Shown here in pieces: positions 49,720 through 61,817 of a stretch of 64,000 bases of DNA. The stretch is from Chromera velia (lineage: Eukaryota > Sar > Chromeraceae). The DNA is taken from the NCBI GenBank assembly GCA_018398765.1, contig JAHBMJ010001140.1, positions 51,636 through 115,635 on the forward strand. The letters run 5' to 3'. Below the pieces are notes generated by a model. The model had not been told where the DNA came from and made no database searches. It saw only the letters and a list, made by a program, of their open reading frames with translations. The stretch's first letter is position 1; each line of letters starts with the position of its first letter. The position numbers were made by a program, and so were the translations under genes.

Positions 49720-50245
49720 AAGTGTGTGAGTGAGTGAGTGAGTAAGTGAGTGAGTAAGTAAGCTAGGCGACGCACAGTGATAAAAAAAAAGAAAAAAAAA
49801 ATCTGGAGAAGCCTAATTTTTTTTATTTTTTTTTCTGTTATTTTATTGAAATTGCCAAACATATAATAAAAACACATCTAACTACAAAACCTACCTTTGC
49901 TAAGTTTGCTTGGACCTTTGACCACTAGACTAAAAAAAAAAAAAAGAAAAAAAAAATCTCGACATGTCTATTCTTTTTTTTTTTTTTACCACTGTGCGTC
50001 GCCTAGGTAAGTAAGTGAGTGAGTGAGGTACTAAGTGAGTGTTTGAGTGACTCATTGAGTGAGTGAGTGAGTGAGTGAGTGAGTGAGTGCTAGGAGTGAG
50101 TGAGTGAGTGAGTAAGTCAAATGAGTGAGTGAGTGAGTGAGTGAGTGAGTAAGTGAATGAGTGAATGGGTGAGTGAGTAAGTGAGTAAGTGATTGAGTGA
50201 GTGAGTGAGCAAGTAATTATAAGTGAGTGAATGAGTGAATGAGGG
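49720..50245 (+). repeat. (GTGA)n microsatellite, interrupted
   Basis: GTGA/GTAA runs at 49720-49760 and 50005-50245 flank a block of A and T homopolymers (49780-50000). A short segment containing ACGCACAGTG, GCGTCGCCTAG in the other orientation, occurs inverted on both sides of that block. Confidence 0.85.
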
Positions 50246-50282
50246 TAATTATAGTGAAACTCTAGGGTCTAACACTTGATTT

Positions 50283-51925
50283 CTGTATGTTATGTGCTAG
50301 CCTGACGGCAATGCACACCTACGCAGAGAAACTAGCCAAGGCCCAGGCATACCACTGGAACAGCGCGGCAGACCGCACGGCACACGACCTTACAGGGTCT
50401 TCCTGGAGCCCTGGCAAGGCGATTGATATATTCTTTCGCCAACCTACGTTAACCAATCACCAAATTAATCACCAATCAGATTCATGAATCGATCTTTCGT
50501 TTGCTTTCTTGTCTGACAGTCCATGGACTAGGATGCACACCTGAATGACTTCTCTGTCACGGTATGTCTGTAACCTGCTCTCCATGTATACGACATGGTA
50601 GCAGAGCTTAAAAAGATCCAGGGATTTACAACAACGTTTTTCAATACGCTAACCACCTTCTTCTCATCCAGGTCTCAAAAACCTCTTTTTTCCTAGCCAA
50701 GTGGCAGGCGAGCTTCTTTCTCGTTACCCAGCCCCTTTCAACACCTACCCTACATAGCCCAGTGTCTGCCATCTAAAGGAGACGGTAATTGAGAACAAAT
50801 TAAACAGACAAAAATTTGAAATCTTCTTCTGTTCGTCTCTCCGTCTCCGTGTAAACCAGCGGGCAGGAACTTATACACATCACGCTCCCACCAAGGAGGA
50901 GCATACGATGGCCTCTGTTTTGCTCCAGCACATCGACTAGAGCCATGAGAATGCCAAAAAACCTTTTTTGGGTTGGAGTCCTTGAAGATTCCAGCCCGTC
51001 TCCCATTGATTGAGACAAGACCAACCACTTCCACCACGCCGTTCACCATGAACGAGCATGCATAATACCATCTTTCCCTCTTATTTTTTTGCTCAGGTAT
51101 GCTGAGACGCTGTCCTCTTTCTAAGCTTGCCGTCTTCTGTGATTCAACAAAAAGCTTTGCAGTTGTCTGCTTGAAGTCCGGTCTCCGTCCATCTGTCTCA
51201 CCACTTTATTATACTTTACCACCACCACAGCGATGGCAGTAGCGGCTGGTGGCCTCCTTTTTGAGTCATCATTGTGAAAGGAAAACGAAAACACACCACC
51301 TTCTTCTTTTTCCTGAAATAAATGCAATGTCCTCTTCTGATGTTTTGGCCCACAAAATCCTTCATAGTGGAGGTATCAGCATGAAGAGAGCCTCATCTCC
51401 CTCTCCATGGTTTGGCAAAAAATTGTCTACAACAGGGGTGCCAGCTTGGAGTATGGGAGAGAAAAGGGGGGGAAGGAAAGAAACAAGCCACGCCCGCAAC
51501 AATTTGAAAGGAGGCAGGGGAGAAGTAGGGGGGAAGACTTAAACAGGATCTAAAGTAGCAGTCGGAAACAAAAAGGAGGGAAGACAAAAGAAACAAACCT
51601 GTCAAAAACAGAAAAAAAGAGAAAAGTAATGTGTGTTATGTGCTAGCCTGACGGCAATCAGGCACACTTACGCAGAGAAACCAGCCAAGGCCCGGGTATA
51701 CCACTGGTCCAGGAACGGCGCGGCAGGCCACATGGTACATAACCTTGCAGGGTCTTTCCAGGGCCCCAGCAAGGCGATCGATGTATCCTTTTACCAACCC
51801 ACGTTAACTAATCACCAAATTAATCACCAATCAGATTCACAAATCGATCTTTCGTTTGTTTTCCTGTCTGACAGTCTCTAGACTAGGGTGCACACCTGAA
51901 TGACTTCTTTGTCATGGTATATCTG
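50283..51925 (+). repeat. ~280-bp direct repeat, two copies
   Basis: 50283-50590 and 51629-51950 are about 90% alike, starting at TGTTATGTGCTAGCCTGACG and ending near GTATACGACA. The second copy carries small insertions. Short frames inside both copies (about 66-82 codons) encode similar peptides but show no domain. Confidence 0.75.
50750..51327 (-). CDS. unplaced open frames, possible mobile-element protein remnant
   Basis: Two adjacent reverse frames (51327-51121 and 51049-50750) have mixed, protein-like composition and sit between the two copies of a direct repeat within the candidate element. The second has several Trp, His and Cys residues. I recognise no transposase motif and see no splice sites linking them. 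They could be decayed coding sequence of the element. Confidence 0.2.
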
Positions 51926-51965
51926 TAACCTGCTTTCCGTGTATACGACACTATAAAAGATCGTA

Positions 51966-52221
51966 AGAGATTGTCTAAATGCTAGTTTAAATGCCTTAAC
52001 AGATGATTTGACGTTGCTTTTTTGTCTAATAATTCCATTATACTTAAGTTATTCTAACTATTTCATCACACCTATTGTGATACAATTATTTGTGTCACCA
52101 GTACCAGTGTATAGGGTATTGTGTCATAATTTGAATTGTGTCACACTATAGTTTCAGTGTACCTTCGACCAAAACTAATTAAATTAATAGGTAATGATGG
52201 ATAAGGTTAACACTGGCAGTT
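51966..52221 (+). repeat. left copy of a ~260-bp repeat flanking the LINE
   Basis: This starts GAGATTGTCTAAATGC and ends at AACACTGGCAGTT. It matches 59591-59860 in the same orientation at roughly 90% identity. Confidence 0.8.
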
Positions 52222-52371
52222 GTCTTCTGTCTTTTGTCTTTTGTCTTCTGCGAGCTGCACTTTCAGAGCGAATCGGAACGAAAGCTTCCCGAGAAGAAAA
52301 GGTGAAGAGACGGCAAAGTTTTAGACATATATGCAACAGTCAAAAATCCTTAGCCGTCTCACTTTTTCTTT

Positions 52372-53940
52372 GTGGTCAGGATAACAGAACAGGAGGAAAG
52401 AGACGCAGAGACGAACTTTTTGAAGTGCCCTGGCCTCTCTGATATCAGCTCAAACGAAGAAGGGACCCACAAGGAGATGCCGAAGGACAAGAAGAAGATG
52501 CCTGAGCAGCCAGCTCTCACGGAAGGTGCCATGGAAAGGCTACTCTGTGAAGGCGAGGCTCAAACAGAAGAGAAATTGGGAGGGAAGATCCAGGGACTGA
52601 AAGACAGTATAGAAGAGATGGGGGAGCAGCAAAGAAAGATGCAGCAAACGGTGAACGATCATGAAACGAGACTGGGAAATTTGGAGAAGGGACAGAAAAG
52701 ATCGGCCAAGGAGAAGGTGGAAGAGGAGAGGAGAATCTGCTCGCGGGTTGTTTTTGGACTGAAACTGCCCAAAAAAGACATCCGCATACACGCAAAGAAT
52801 TTCATCTACACAGCAGCACTTGATCCCAATAGGGTGAGAAAAGATACCCGACTGCAGGCTGCAGCGTTTGCTGAGACGATGTTCCAGGCATTCTAGGGGG
52901 TGATGTCGATGAACCATCAGTCGTGGGAGTCAATGACAAAGATGGTCTTCAGTGTGGAAACAGTAGCAAGGGATTTTGACTCCCTCTTTGATGAACAGAA
53001 CAACATGCAGCACCCAGAAACAGGAGACCAACTCCGCTGTGTGATCCCAAGGACGAAGGAACAGACAGACGCGGCAACAAAAAAGTGGGCAGTGGGAGTG
53101 ATAGGAGATGCAGCTTCCAGTGATTAGAAGAAAGAAGAGGCGAGGAAGGCCCTTCAGAGACTAGGCGTTCCCCTCTCAGAGCAACCCCAACCGAGAGCCC
53201 CAGAGGGAGATGGAGATCTCGTGATGGGGGGAACAGAGAGAGATGGCCAGCAAACAGGAATCCTGAAACCGAGCCCCAGGATTGAGCAGAAGGGAAAGAA
53301 GAGGATGCAGGAGCAGAACGGAAGTGCAAAGCAGCAGCAGGCAAACGCCGGGGGGGAGGCCTCCGGGGTTGGCCGTTGACGGGGTTGGCAGTTGAAGGAG
53401 GAGAAGGGAAGAGGAAGAAAGAGAGAGGTCGGGAGCCGGCCTCTCCCCGGAAGAAGGCTCTTAAGGGAAGACGAGCAAGAAACGTTGATTAAGGAAGAAA
53501 AGAGATCGATAGAAGAGCTCAAAAAGAGAATAGAAAAGGTGATGGAAGCAAAGGAAATGTTGAAGAGAAGGGTGAAGTTGTTAGAGGCAGAGATGACCGA
53601 GTGGACAGTGAAAGACACGATAGAGAGGATAGAAAAGATGGCGCTCGGGGAAGAACTAAAAAAAATCGAGAGACGGAGGATAAAGAGAAAGCATGCCAGG
53701 AAGGCTCCATCCAAGTCCGACATTTTGAGAAAGAACAAGTTTTGGGTGCTGAGTGAGGAAGGAGAGGAGATGGAAGGAGGCACGCCTGTGGAGCCCCCAA
53801 CGAGTTGTACACTCTTTCAAAAAAACTGTGTAAAAATTTTCACTCTTCCGCTCCAAATAGTCGAGACTCTTTTTCTTCTGCAAATTAGCTCGGCCGGCCT
53901 AAGCACAGGGAGGAGAAGCTCACTGGAGACTCCGAGCTGA
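52372..53940 (+). pseudogene. LINE ORF1, interrupted by stops
   Basis: A single frame runs through three in-frame stops: TAG 52894, TAG 53125 and TGA 53377. The first part is Glu/Lys/Gln-rich with a predicted coiled coil (about residues 55-125), followed by a basic segment with SRVVFGLKLPKKD. This layout is like ORF1 proteins that trimerise and bind RNA. A second charged coiled coil covers 53410-53700. The final TGA overlaps the ATG of ORF2. The exact start is unknown because the frame may open upstream of the first ATG. Confidence 0.6.
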
Positions 53941-54908
53941 TGCAAAGGGGGGAGAGCGGGACTGCTTTACAAGGGGCAGTCCCTATACAGGTGTGTCGAT
54001 TAGATGAGCCTCGGCCAATGGCATGTTCCTCGCTACCCTCCAACTCTCTTTCACACTCACTGAAAAAAGATGTAGACCAGTGTGCTCCCTCCCCCTTGTA
54101 CCCTCCTTTACGTACAGAGCGATGTGAAGGCGAGTGCATAGAGAAGGACGGGGCAACTCCGAACAGAGAAAGGACCAATCCACCCGCAGGGGAGACGGAG
54201 AGAAACCAAGTGAGAAAAGGTGGAGGATTTTTGTTGGGAAGAAGGAGAGGAGGGAAGGAGAGTCCAAGGGAGGACAAAGAAGAAAAAAACGATTTCGTTC
54301 CCTTTCAGTTAGACCCCTGGGATGTAGATTGTAGCCCTGCCAGAGAGAAAGAACCAGAAAACACCTTCGAGCATCCCAGATGTTTCTGCAGCATACATCC
54401 ATTCTCGATCAACACACCCGAGCAAGACGGATCCCGGTTTGGCTTCTCTTTCTCCTCAAAAATCGAAGGCTCGTCAGAGAAGGAGAATAGTTTAATTCAT
54501 AAAGACGAACAAATACGTGCCAACATGTGTTTATGTATATGTTCTTCTCTTTTCTATTCCGTTCGAGCTTCTTTGCCTCGTTATCCCCCACCAGGTCCGT
54601 CTCCTTACAGCTTCACTACTTTTTCTGCGTCTTCCTCTTGTTTTTCTTTTTCCTCTGAGTCTCTTTGTTTTTGTCTAGGTTTTTGTTCTTCTTTCCCTAG
54701 CACTGTTGGGGGAAAGAAAGAGGGCGGGAAAGGACAGGGAGGGAGGGGTGGGAAGAGGCCAGACCGCTGGGAGATTTCTTCTTCTTCTTCTTCTTCTTTT
54801 TCTTCTTCTTCTTCTTCCTCCTCCTCCTCTTCTTCTCCTCCTCCTGTTTCCTCTTCTTCTTTTTCTTCTTCTTCTTCTTCTTCTTCTTCTTCTTCTTTTT
54901 CTTTTTTT

Positions 54909-54939
<31 letters not shown>

Positions 54940-57900
54940 CTTCTTCTTCTTTTTCTTCTTTGTCTTTGTCTTCGTCTTCATCTTCTTTTTCTTCTTTTTC
55001 TTCTTCTTCTTCTTCTTCTTCTTCTTTTTCTTCTTCCTCTTCTTCGTCTTCCTCTTCTTCCTTTTTTTTTTTGTCTTCCCCTGTGACTAACAGGAAGAGC
55101 AAACAAAACAAGAAAGACAAAGGAGTAGAGATGTGGTCTCTGAATGTAAGGGGAAGAACGGAGAATTTGGTGCAAAGCCCGCTTTTTGCAGAAGAAACAA
55201 AAGGAGCCGATATCCTTTTTATGAATGAAACTAGAACAGAGAGGACAGTGTGCAATGTGAATGGAGAAAGACTACAAGGAACGAATTTCCCGTTAGTAAG
55301 GGAGGGAAAAGAAGTGACGATGATAGGGGGGGTGATGGTGTTGATGAGTAGAAAGGCAAAGAGGCTAGGCTTTATAACAGAAAGAGCAACAGAGATAGCA
55401 GTATTTGCAGAAGTACCAGGCTTCCCTCTCTTCGTTGGCTTGTATGACCTCTATGAAGAGTCGAACTACGCAGATGAGACATAGCTCAACGATTTGGCAG
55501 AGAGAATCGAAGAGAAAAGAGCAGAGAGAAAAAGAAAAGGAAAGAGCAAATTTTCAGAGGTCTGTGTGATGGGGGACTTCAACGCCCGCACTGATAGTCT
55601 GGACGGGGAAGGGAGGGGGAGAAGGGGAAGAGTGGGCACAAACAGGCGGGAGAGAGGAAGTTTTCAGACTGGAGAGGGAGTTTAAAGACGAGACGGAGAA
55701 CACAAAAGGAAAGGCTCTTATTCGTTTTTGTGAGATGGTGGGCATTGTTCCCCTGAATAGACTGAGGCGGTATACGGTCGAAAAAGGGGGGGAGAAGGTA
55801 GCTTTCAACTTCGATGGATCGTTTACTTTTGACAGGGAGGAAGACAGAGGGAGGTCCGTGATCGACTATGCATGCATGTTTCCTATGTCTCTGCCATCTG
55901 TTCTTCTTTTTTCTGTATTTTATGTATGCTCAGCTCGGTCAGACCATTCAGTTCTTAGATTAGTCTTGAGGGAGGAAGAAAGAAAGAATGAGAACGGCGA
56001 GGGAAGAGGAAACGAGGAAGAGAACGAAGCCAACCAAGAACAAAATAAAAAGAAAAGAAGAAAAGATAGGTAAAGAAAAATAAAAAAGAGGGAAAAGAGA
56101 AAGAAAAACAAGAAAAGAAAAGATCAAATCAAGCCAAGCTGGAAGGGGATGCTCACAAAGGAAGGAGAGGAGAGGTACCTCCATGAGCTTCAGAAAAGAG
56201 TGAAGGAGGAAAAAGTGAGTGAGGTCTTTCAGAAAGCAATGGATATGGAAGAGGGAGAAGAAATAAAGAAAGACTTGCTCGACGAAGCATACCAGAAATT
56301 CTAACACATCAGAGAGAAAACCTTCATGTGGGCAACAAGGAAGGAGAAAAAAGAAGAAAGAAAAAGGGAGAGGAAAGAAGAGCCAGCAGAAGCACTGAGA
56401 GAGGAAGGAAGAAAGTAAATAAGAAAACTCAGAAGAATAGAGAGAAAAGTGAGAGAGGAAATCAGAGGCCTGAAAGCAGAAAGAGAGCAGAGGGATAAAC
56501 AAGAAAAAGAGAGCAGCACCTCAGCTCAGGAAGGAGAAAGATTGAGACAGACATATGAGGAGAGAAGAAAATAGTTAGTCATGATAGAGAGAGCGCTAAG
56601 AAACGCGGTGACAAGAGAGCAACGGAAGGCAGAAAAGAGAAAGGTGGAGAACATAAGAGCCGAAATAAATGAAGGCTGCTGGAAGGTGTGAAGAAGACTC
56701 GGTGAAGAAGACAGGAGGGCAGCACTAAGAAAAACAAAAGACAGCATGACGACCCAGCAGGTAGTAGAAGGTTTCAAACAAACGTACGAGCTACCAAAGG
56801 AAGAGAAAGAAGAGAGAAAGAGGGAACGAGAAGGAAAAACGACAGTGAGTAGAGCAATTAAGGAGAAAAGATGGCATATAGCAGAGGAGAAGGAGGTAAA
56901 AAAGGCAATGAAAAGAGCAGGCAACCCCAAAAAGGCCGCTGGGAAGGATGGAATGCCCCCAGAAATACTGAGAACGATGGAAAAATCAACTGAGCTGGTA
57001 TCTTTATATGTTTTGTTAATTAATGTTGCATATCGTTTTGGCTGGTGGCCGAAAGGCTGGAATGACTTGCCGGTGATGGCTCTTCTAAAACCGGGTAAGT
57101 CACTTGCACTGCTTGGAGGATGGAGGGGAGTACACCTGGTGGTAGCAGATGCAAAATGGGGGGACATGATCATAAGAACGAAGGTGGAGAAGGAAGCCAG
57201 ACAGACGCTATGGCAGTTTATATACAAGAGAAACGCAGGCACATACAATATAATTTTTCTTTTGCTGTTCGTTATTGCTCGAATGGAAGTACTCAGTGTT
57301 GCTTTTGTTAACTTTATACAGGCTTTCGACAAAGTGAGGCTGGAAAAGTTGAAAGAGAAATTGAGAAAGGCAGGGATGGAGGAAGGTCTGATCAGATGGG
57401 TTGAGGCCTCTCTGGAAAAAGTGAGGGCACGGGTGAAGGGAACGAGCATGTGGTACCCAGAAGATAAAGGACTCAAGCAAGGAGGCCCAAGCGGCCTTTC
57501 CCTTTACTCTATATACACACATGACTTGCCAGAAGAAGTAAGAAAGAGGAGAGGACAGAGACGACAGACCGACAGACAGAGGCCAAAGGTGCCGGCAGGA
57601 GAAAACGGGAGGTGGGTCGATTTCCTTGCCCCTCTGTTTGCAGATGATACAACACTCTTCGAATCCTTAGATAAACAGTTGAACCTTCTTCTTTCGAACC
57701 TTGTAGCCTTTGCAGAACCTCTCCATCTTCTATTTTCTGACAAATCAAGATTGGTCCGGTTTGGCCACATCGCATCAAGAGAGAAAGAAGAAGTTAGACT
57801 GGGGGAGATAGTGATGAAAGAAGCAAGAGAGCAACCCTACCTGGGACTAGTCCTATCTGCCGACTGCAACATAGAGACCATGATGGAGGCGTGGTTAATC

Positions 57901-59517
57901 AAAGCAGAGAGATGCATGTAGGGACTGATGGGGAAGATAGGAAGGGAAGGAGGGATTCCACCTGCTGATTGCTTCAATATATTTAAATAGACAGTGCATG
58001 CCGTATGGTTGTCTGGATGTAAAATCCATGTATGCCTAGATAGCGTGTATACAGAATTCGACGAGAAGTAAAAGAGATTTGTCAGGTTTGTTTCACGTTT
58101 GAGAAAGAAAGAAAATTGTGACACGCTGATGATGGAAGGAGGTTAAACTTTCATTCCGATCGATTTTGAAGTGGCTTCCAGAACGATCCGGTAGGCAGGG
58201 AAGGCTTTAAAGGAGAAAAGAAATGAAACGGTAGGGCAGGCAATCCTCATATGCCTGAGAGAGGGGGTAGAGAATGAAATGGGGGGGTGGAGAGGAATGT
58301 ATCCTTTTTATCTTTTCCCTCATCTGAAGCAATGTACACAGGCACTCTACACAGACAGAAGAATGCACGTTTTTGCAAAAGAAAGACTAAAAGGAGTCGC
58401 AGGGCAAAGAGGAACACAGGTAGTCAATGAGAGAGTGGACGGGATAGAGAGATGGCTGCTGAAGAGAATAAAAAATGAGCTAGACGAGAAAAAGAGAGAG
58501 GCGTTTGCACATAGAATAGAAAGAAACATAAGAGAGAAGAGCAGTTAGGAGAAGGCAGAACTGACAGGAGTGATGATGGCTGACGTGCACAGAAAGGTCT
58601 CAAACGGAAACTATCTCCACCTTTCTTTGTTTGAAGACAGAGCAGGTAGAAAAGTTGGCTCAACAATGAAAATAGATAGAGAGAGAATAAGGAGAGCTCC
58701 TTTTTGCTATACAAGAGTGGCGCCACGATCGGAACACAGGAGGAGAGCAGTATACAGGATGGGAGACAGGGCTGTGGCTGCGACTCAGGGAAAAATTCTG
58801 GTAAGGGGGGGAGAGAAGGTACCATTATAGAAAAGGACGTGCCAGTTCTATGGAGGGTGGTTGGGAATCGAGGTGGTGGAAGATGAAATCCATCTGGTGA
58901 TAGAATGTCCTGTTTTTGACAGAGAAAGAGCAGAGATGTTCAGAAAGATAGAAGAGAAATGGGACAGCAAGATGGAAAAGAGAGCCAGAAAGGCAGCCAC
59001 AGAAAGAGAAGGGCCCAACAGAGAAGAGGGAAAAAGAGACAAGTCGACGCTTTTCTGCTTTCTGTTGAATAAATGTCATGCCAGAGTGAATAAGTTTTTA
59101 GGATGGGCGTCATTCAGACGGAGGGTGTTTGAGGAGTGTCCAGGATGGTACAGACACATAGAGGGAGACGCTCTGGCGGCCAGACATGCAGGAATCACCG
59201 GAAAGCAGCGGGCGATCGAGAGACTAACAAAAGAATATGAGGAGACAATTGATAACTTAAAGACGACCGAAGGAGTGTTAGGATGGGGAAAGAGGGAGCC
59301 GCAGAAGAAGATTGATAAAGCAAATAAGAAGAGCGAGGAAGCCCAAATCGCATGCCGTTTCAGATCGATTTTCAGGCCGGAAAGCCAACACGGATCCAGA
59401 GCTGTGGCTCGAACAACGAACAATCATGCAGCAACGGCCAGGGCAACAGACTCTGGCGGGCCTCGAAGGCGGGGTCTGATACCTCAGCTTAGGCTGGGGA
59501 ATGCCCTGCCCTGCTAG
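53940..59517 (+). pseudogene. LINE ORF2: endonuclease and reverse transcriptase, interrupted
   Basis: In order: a Ser/Glu-rich N-terminal extension with a poly-Ser tract; an APE-type endonuclease with SLNVRG, DILFMNETR, GDFNAR (55590) and SDHSVL (55936); and a reverse transcriptase with AAGKDGMPPEIL, ALLKPGK, FVNFIQAFDKV (57305), GLKQGGPSG and FADDTTLF (57640). The C-terminal part has TCQFYGG followed by EDEIHLVIECP, a damaged Cys/His motif. The frame changes once near 55640-55660. Premature stops are at 55482, 56071, 56302, 56416, 56572, 56689, 57919, 57988, 58069, 58144, 58192, 58546 and 58828. In the RT motif A the usual first Asp is Asn. The protein cannot be made as it stands. Closeness to a particular LINE clade is not determined. 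Confidence 0.85.
54775..55078 (+). repeat. (TTC)n tract within ORF2
   Basis: About 300 bases of TTC with TTT and TCC variants encode poly-Ser with some Phe/Pro in the ORF2 frame (poly-Glu/Lys on the reverse strand). Confidence 0.95.
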
Positions 59518-59956
59518 CTCTGGCGACAGATAGACATAGCGGGAAGGCCCTAGGGCGGAACATACGAATCAATCAATCAATCAAAATCAAAAGAGATTGT
59601 CTAAATACTAGTCTAAATGCCTTAACAGATGCCTTGACGTTGCTTTTTTGTCTAATAATTCCATCACACTTAAGTTATTCTAACTATTTCATCACACCTA
59701 TTATGACATAATTATTTGTGTCACCGGTACCAGTGTATAGGGTATTATGTTACAATTTGAATTGTGTCACACTATAGTAACATAGTCTAGTTTCAGTGTA
59801 CCTTCGATCTAAACTAATTAGATTAATAGGTAATGATAGATGAGGTTAACACTGGCAGTTTAATTAAATCAATATTAGATCGCAACTGATGTAGCAGGTT
59901 CTAGCAACAGATTGATAAAACGCACTCCCCCCNCCCCCCCCCCCCCCCCCCCCCCC

Positions 59957-59996
<40 letters not shown>

Positions 59997-60116
59997 GTAT
60001 ACAAGAAACATGAATGATGAATTGAAGGAAAATGCTAGGGAGAATGAAATAGTATGAAAGACAGGTTTCTAAAAAAAGGAGTGTAGGACTGCCCGCATCA
60101 ACGCTCAAACTTATCT
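59518..60116. repeat. right copy of the 260-bp repeat and a compound homopolymer with an N
   Basis: 59591-59860 is the second copy of the repeat that flanks the LINE; it carries a small insertion near 59780. 59926-59956 is poly-C broken by an N at 59933, followed by (CT)n and (AT)n to 59996. No gene is seen. Confidence 0.8.
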
Positions 60117-61780
60117 TTACAACGCAGGCGTGTCTCTCCGTAACTCCGCGCAGGTGTATACAGAAAAGCTTGAGACCAAGCTTTTCCCGCACACCAGTGC
60201 AATCCACGCATCCTCCCCCAGGATTGAAACAGGAGAGACGCGGTGTAAGTTGCCATACACGACATGGATCCAGCGTTCTTGACTTTTCCCCATCATAGAC
60301 AAGTGACGCGTTCCATGCACCCACAAAGCACACCTGAAAGGAAATCAAGGGAGAAAGGCACCCGAATGCAGATCGATCCCCTTCTTCGTGTCTCTTTCCC
60401 AGAAAACGCCCTCCGATCTCATTCCACCCACCAACACCCCGCCTCAAGGGAACACACGCATGATTGTTTCTTTGATTACTGTCGCTCTCATGGTCGGCTG
60501 TATGGAAACATGCAACAGCAGTCTGGCGAAAGACATCTACAGAAGAGAAGAGACGAGGAAAGGAGACGCAAGAATGTGCAAGGACTTGACTGGGATCTCT
60601 GCGAGTCATGCGACGCCTTGATCAACAGCAGGGCCTGTCCGCCCGTGAGAGAGCAGTCAACGATCACATGCAGATCTGCAGACCCCTGTATACAAGCGCT
60701 TCACGACTTCCATTCGGCCCCTCATGCCCTCTTTCCCCCTCTGTCTCTCTTCCTGTCTGCTGTGGGAGTGGATTCCCTCCCGCCCGCCACCAGACGGACG
60801 CCCAAAGAGAAAAGACGAGACAAACAAGAGGGAAATCTGCCACAGCCAGAAGAGCACACAGCCAGCCAGCGAGTACTTCGAAGAAGCTCAGAGAGGCGCC
60901 GGACGCCGAGACGAGGAAGACGCCGTCGAACCTCCAGGCCTTCGTCGCTGCACACAACAACAACAACAACAAGAAGAGAGAGAGTTGCAAGGAGAACGTA
61001 AGGAACGGCAAGCAACCCCCTGTGAACATCTCATACATCAATTTTGTTGCCAACATCCTTCACAAACACTCTCTCATCCACCCGCACACCCACCCACTCC
61101 CCGACTGACGCTGAAAGACATCAGGAAGAGTCGTTCCCAGTTGTCGTTCCCCTCCCCCCTCCCGGCAGCACCCGCAGAGAAGGACGAAGAGGAGGAAGAG
61201 GAAGCCCCCCCGAGCCCTCGGCGACCCAAGGACGGATCAGGAGAACCCCCCACATCGGAAAGGAAACCGCCGTTTCCCCCCTGCACCCCTCCCGCCACCG
61301 CGCCAACCGAAGAGGCACCAGCCATCGAGCCCCCAACGGTCCCCCCGTGCCCGTCGCCGCTCACCGCCCCAGAGGGGTAGTCAGGATATGGAGATGAACT
61401 CCCCGCCTGCCCAAACGGCGCCCTCAGTCCCCTTCTCCTCAGCTCCTCTCCGATGGCACACTGCACACACACACACACACACACGCACACACACACACAC
61501 ACAATCGGAAGGAAAAGACAATCAAAATGACCACAGCTTCTCTGGAAGCAGGACGGTTCGCAGGCAGACAAACAAGACAGACAGACAGGCAAAGAGACAA
61601 ACAGACAGACACACAGACAAGCAGACAGGCAAAGAGAAAAACAGACCCGAATTTCCTCATCCAACTCCCTTTCACACATCACAACACCGATCAAGGCATT
61701 TACTCACCATCTTCTCGTCTTCCATCGCCTGACGGATTCGCAAATCTTGAATCAACTCCTTCAGGCCTACCTCCTGCACG

Positions 61781-61817
<37 letters not shown>

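Larger units (their letters stand above)
49501..52159. mobile_element. candidate DNA element with 25-bp terminal inverted repeats
   Basis: 49501-49525 (CACTGGAACTATAGTGTGTC then ACAAT) and the reverse complement of 52135-52159 match at 23 of 25 bases. CCTTCGA flanks both ends within three bases, which may be a target duplication. Repeated GTGTCAC/GTGACAC motifs lie just inside each end. No transposase is recognisable, only the unplaced reverse frames near 50750-51327. However, a second copy of the right end at 59591-59860 extends past the putative terminus, which argues for caution. Confidence 0.4.
52222..59590 (+). mobile_element. degenerate LINE-type (non-LTR) retrotransposon
   Basis: The element has a 5' region, ORF1 (coiled coil), ORF2 (endonuclease, reverse transcriptase, C-terminal Cys/His motif) and a 3' end in (AATC)n at about 59566-59583. 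It is flanked by two copies of an unrelated 260-base repeat. No LTR, protease or integrase is present. At ~7.4 kb it looks full length but is coding-defective. Confidence 0.85.

Noticed and set aside
54605-55255. long minus-strand frame rich in Glu and Lys
   Set aside because: It is the reverse reading of the (TTC)n tract within LINE ORF2.
53940-55484. independent host gene encoding an APE-type endonuclease
   Set aside because: It is directly fused in order with reverse transcriptase downstream and coupled to ORF1 upstream.
52222-59590. LTR retrotransposon or endogenous virus
   Set aside because: There is no protease, integrase, RNase H or capsid motif, and the flanking repeats are not LTR-like; the endonuclease/RT order is that of a LINE.
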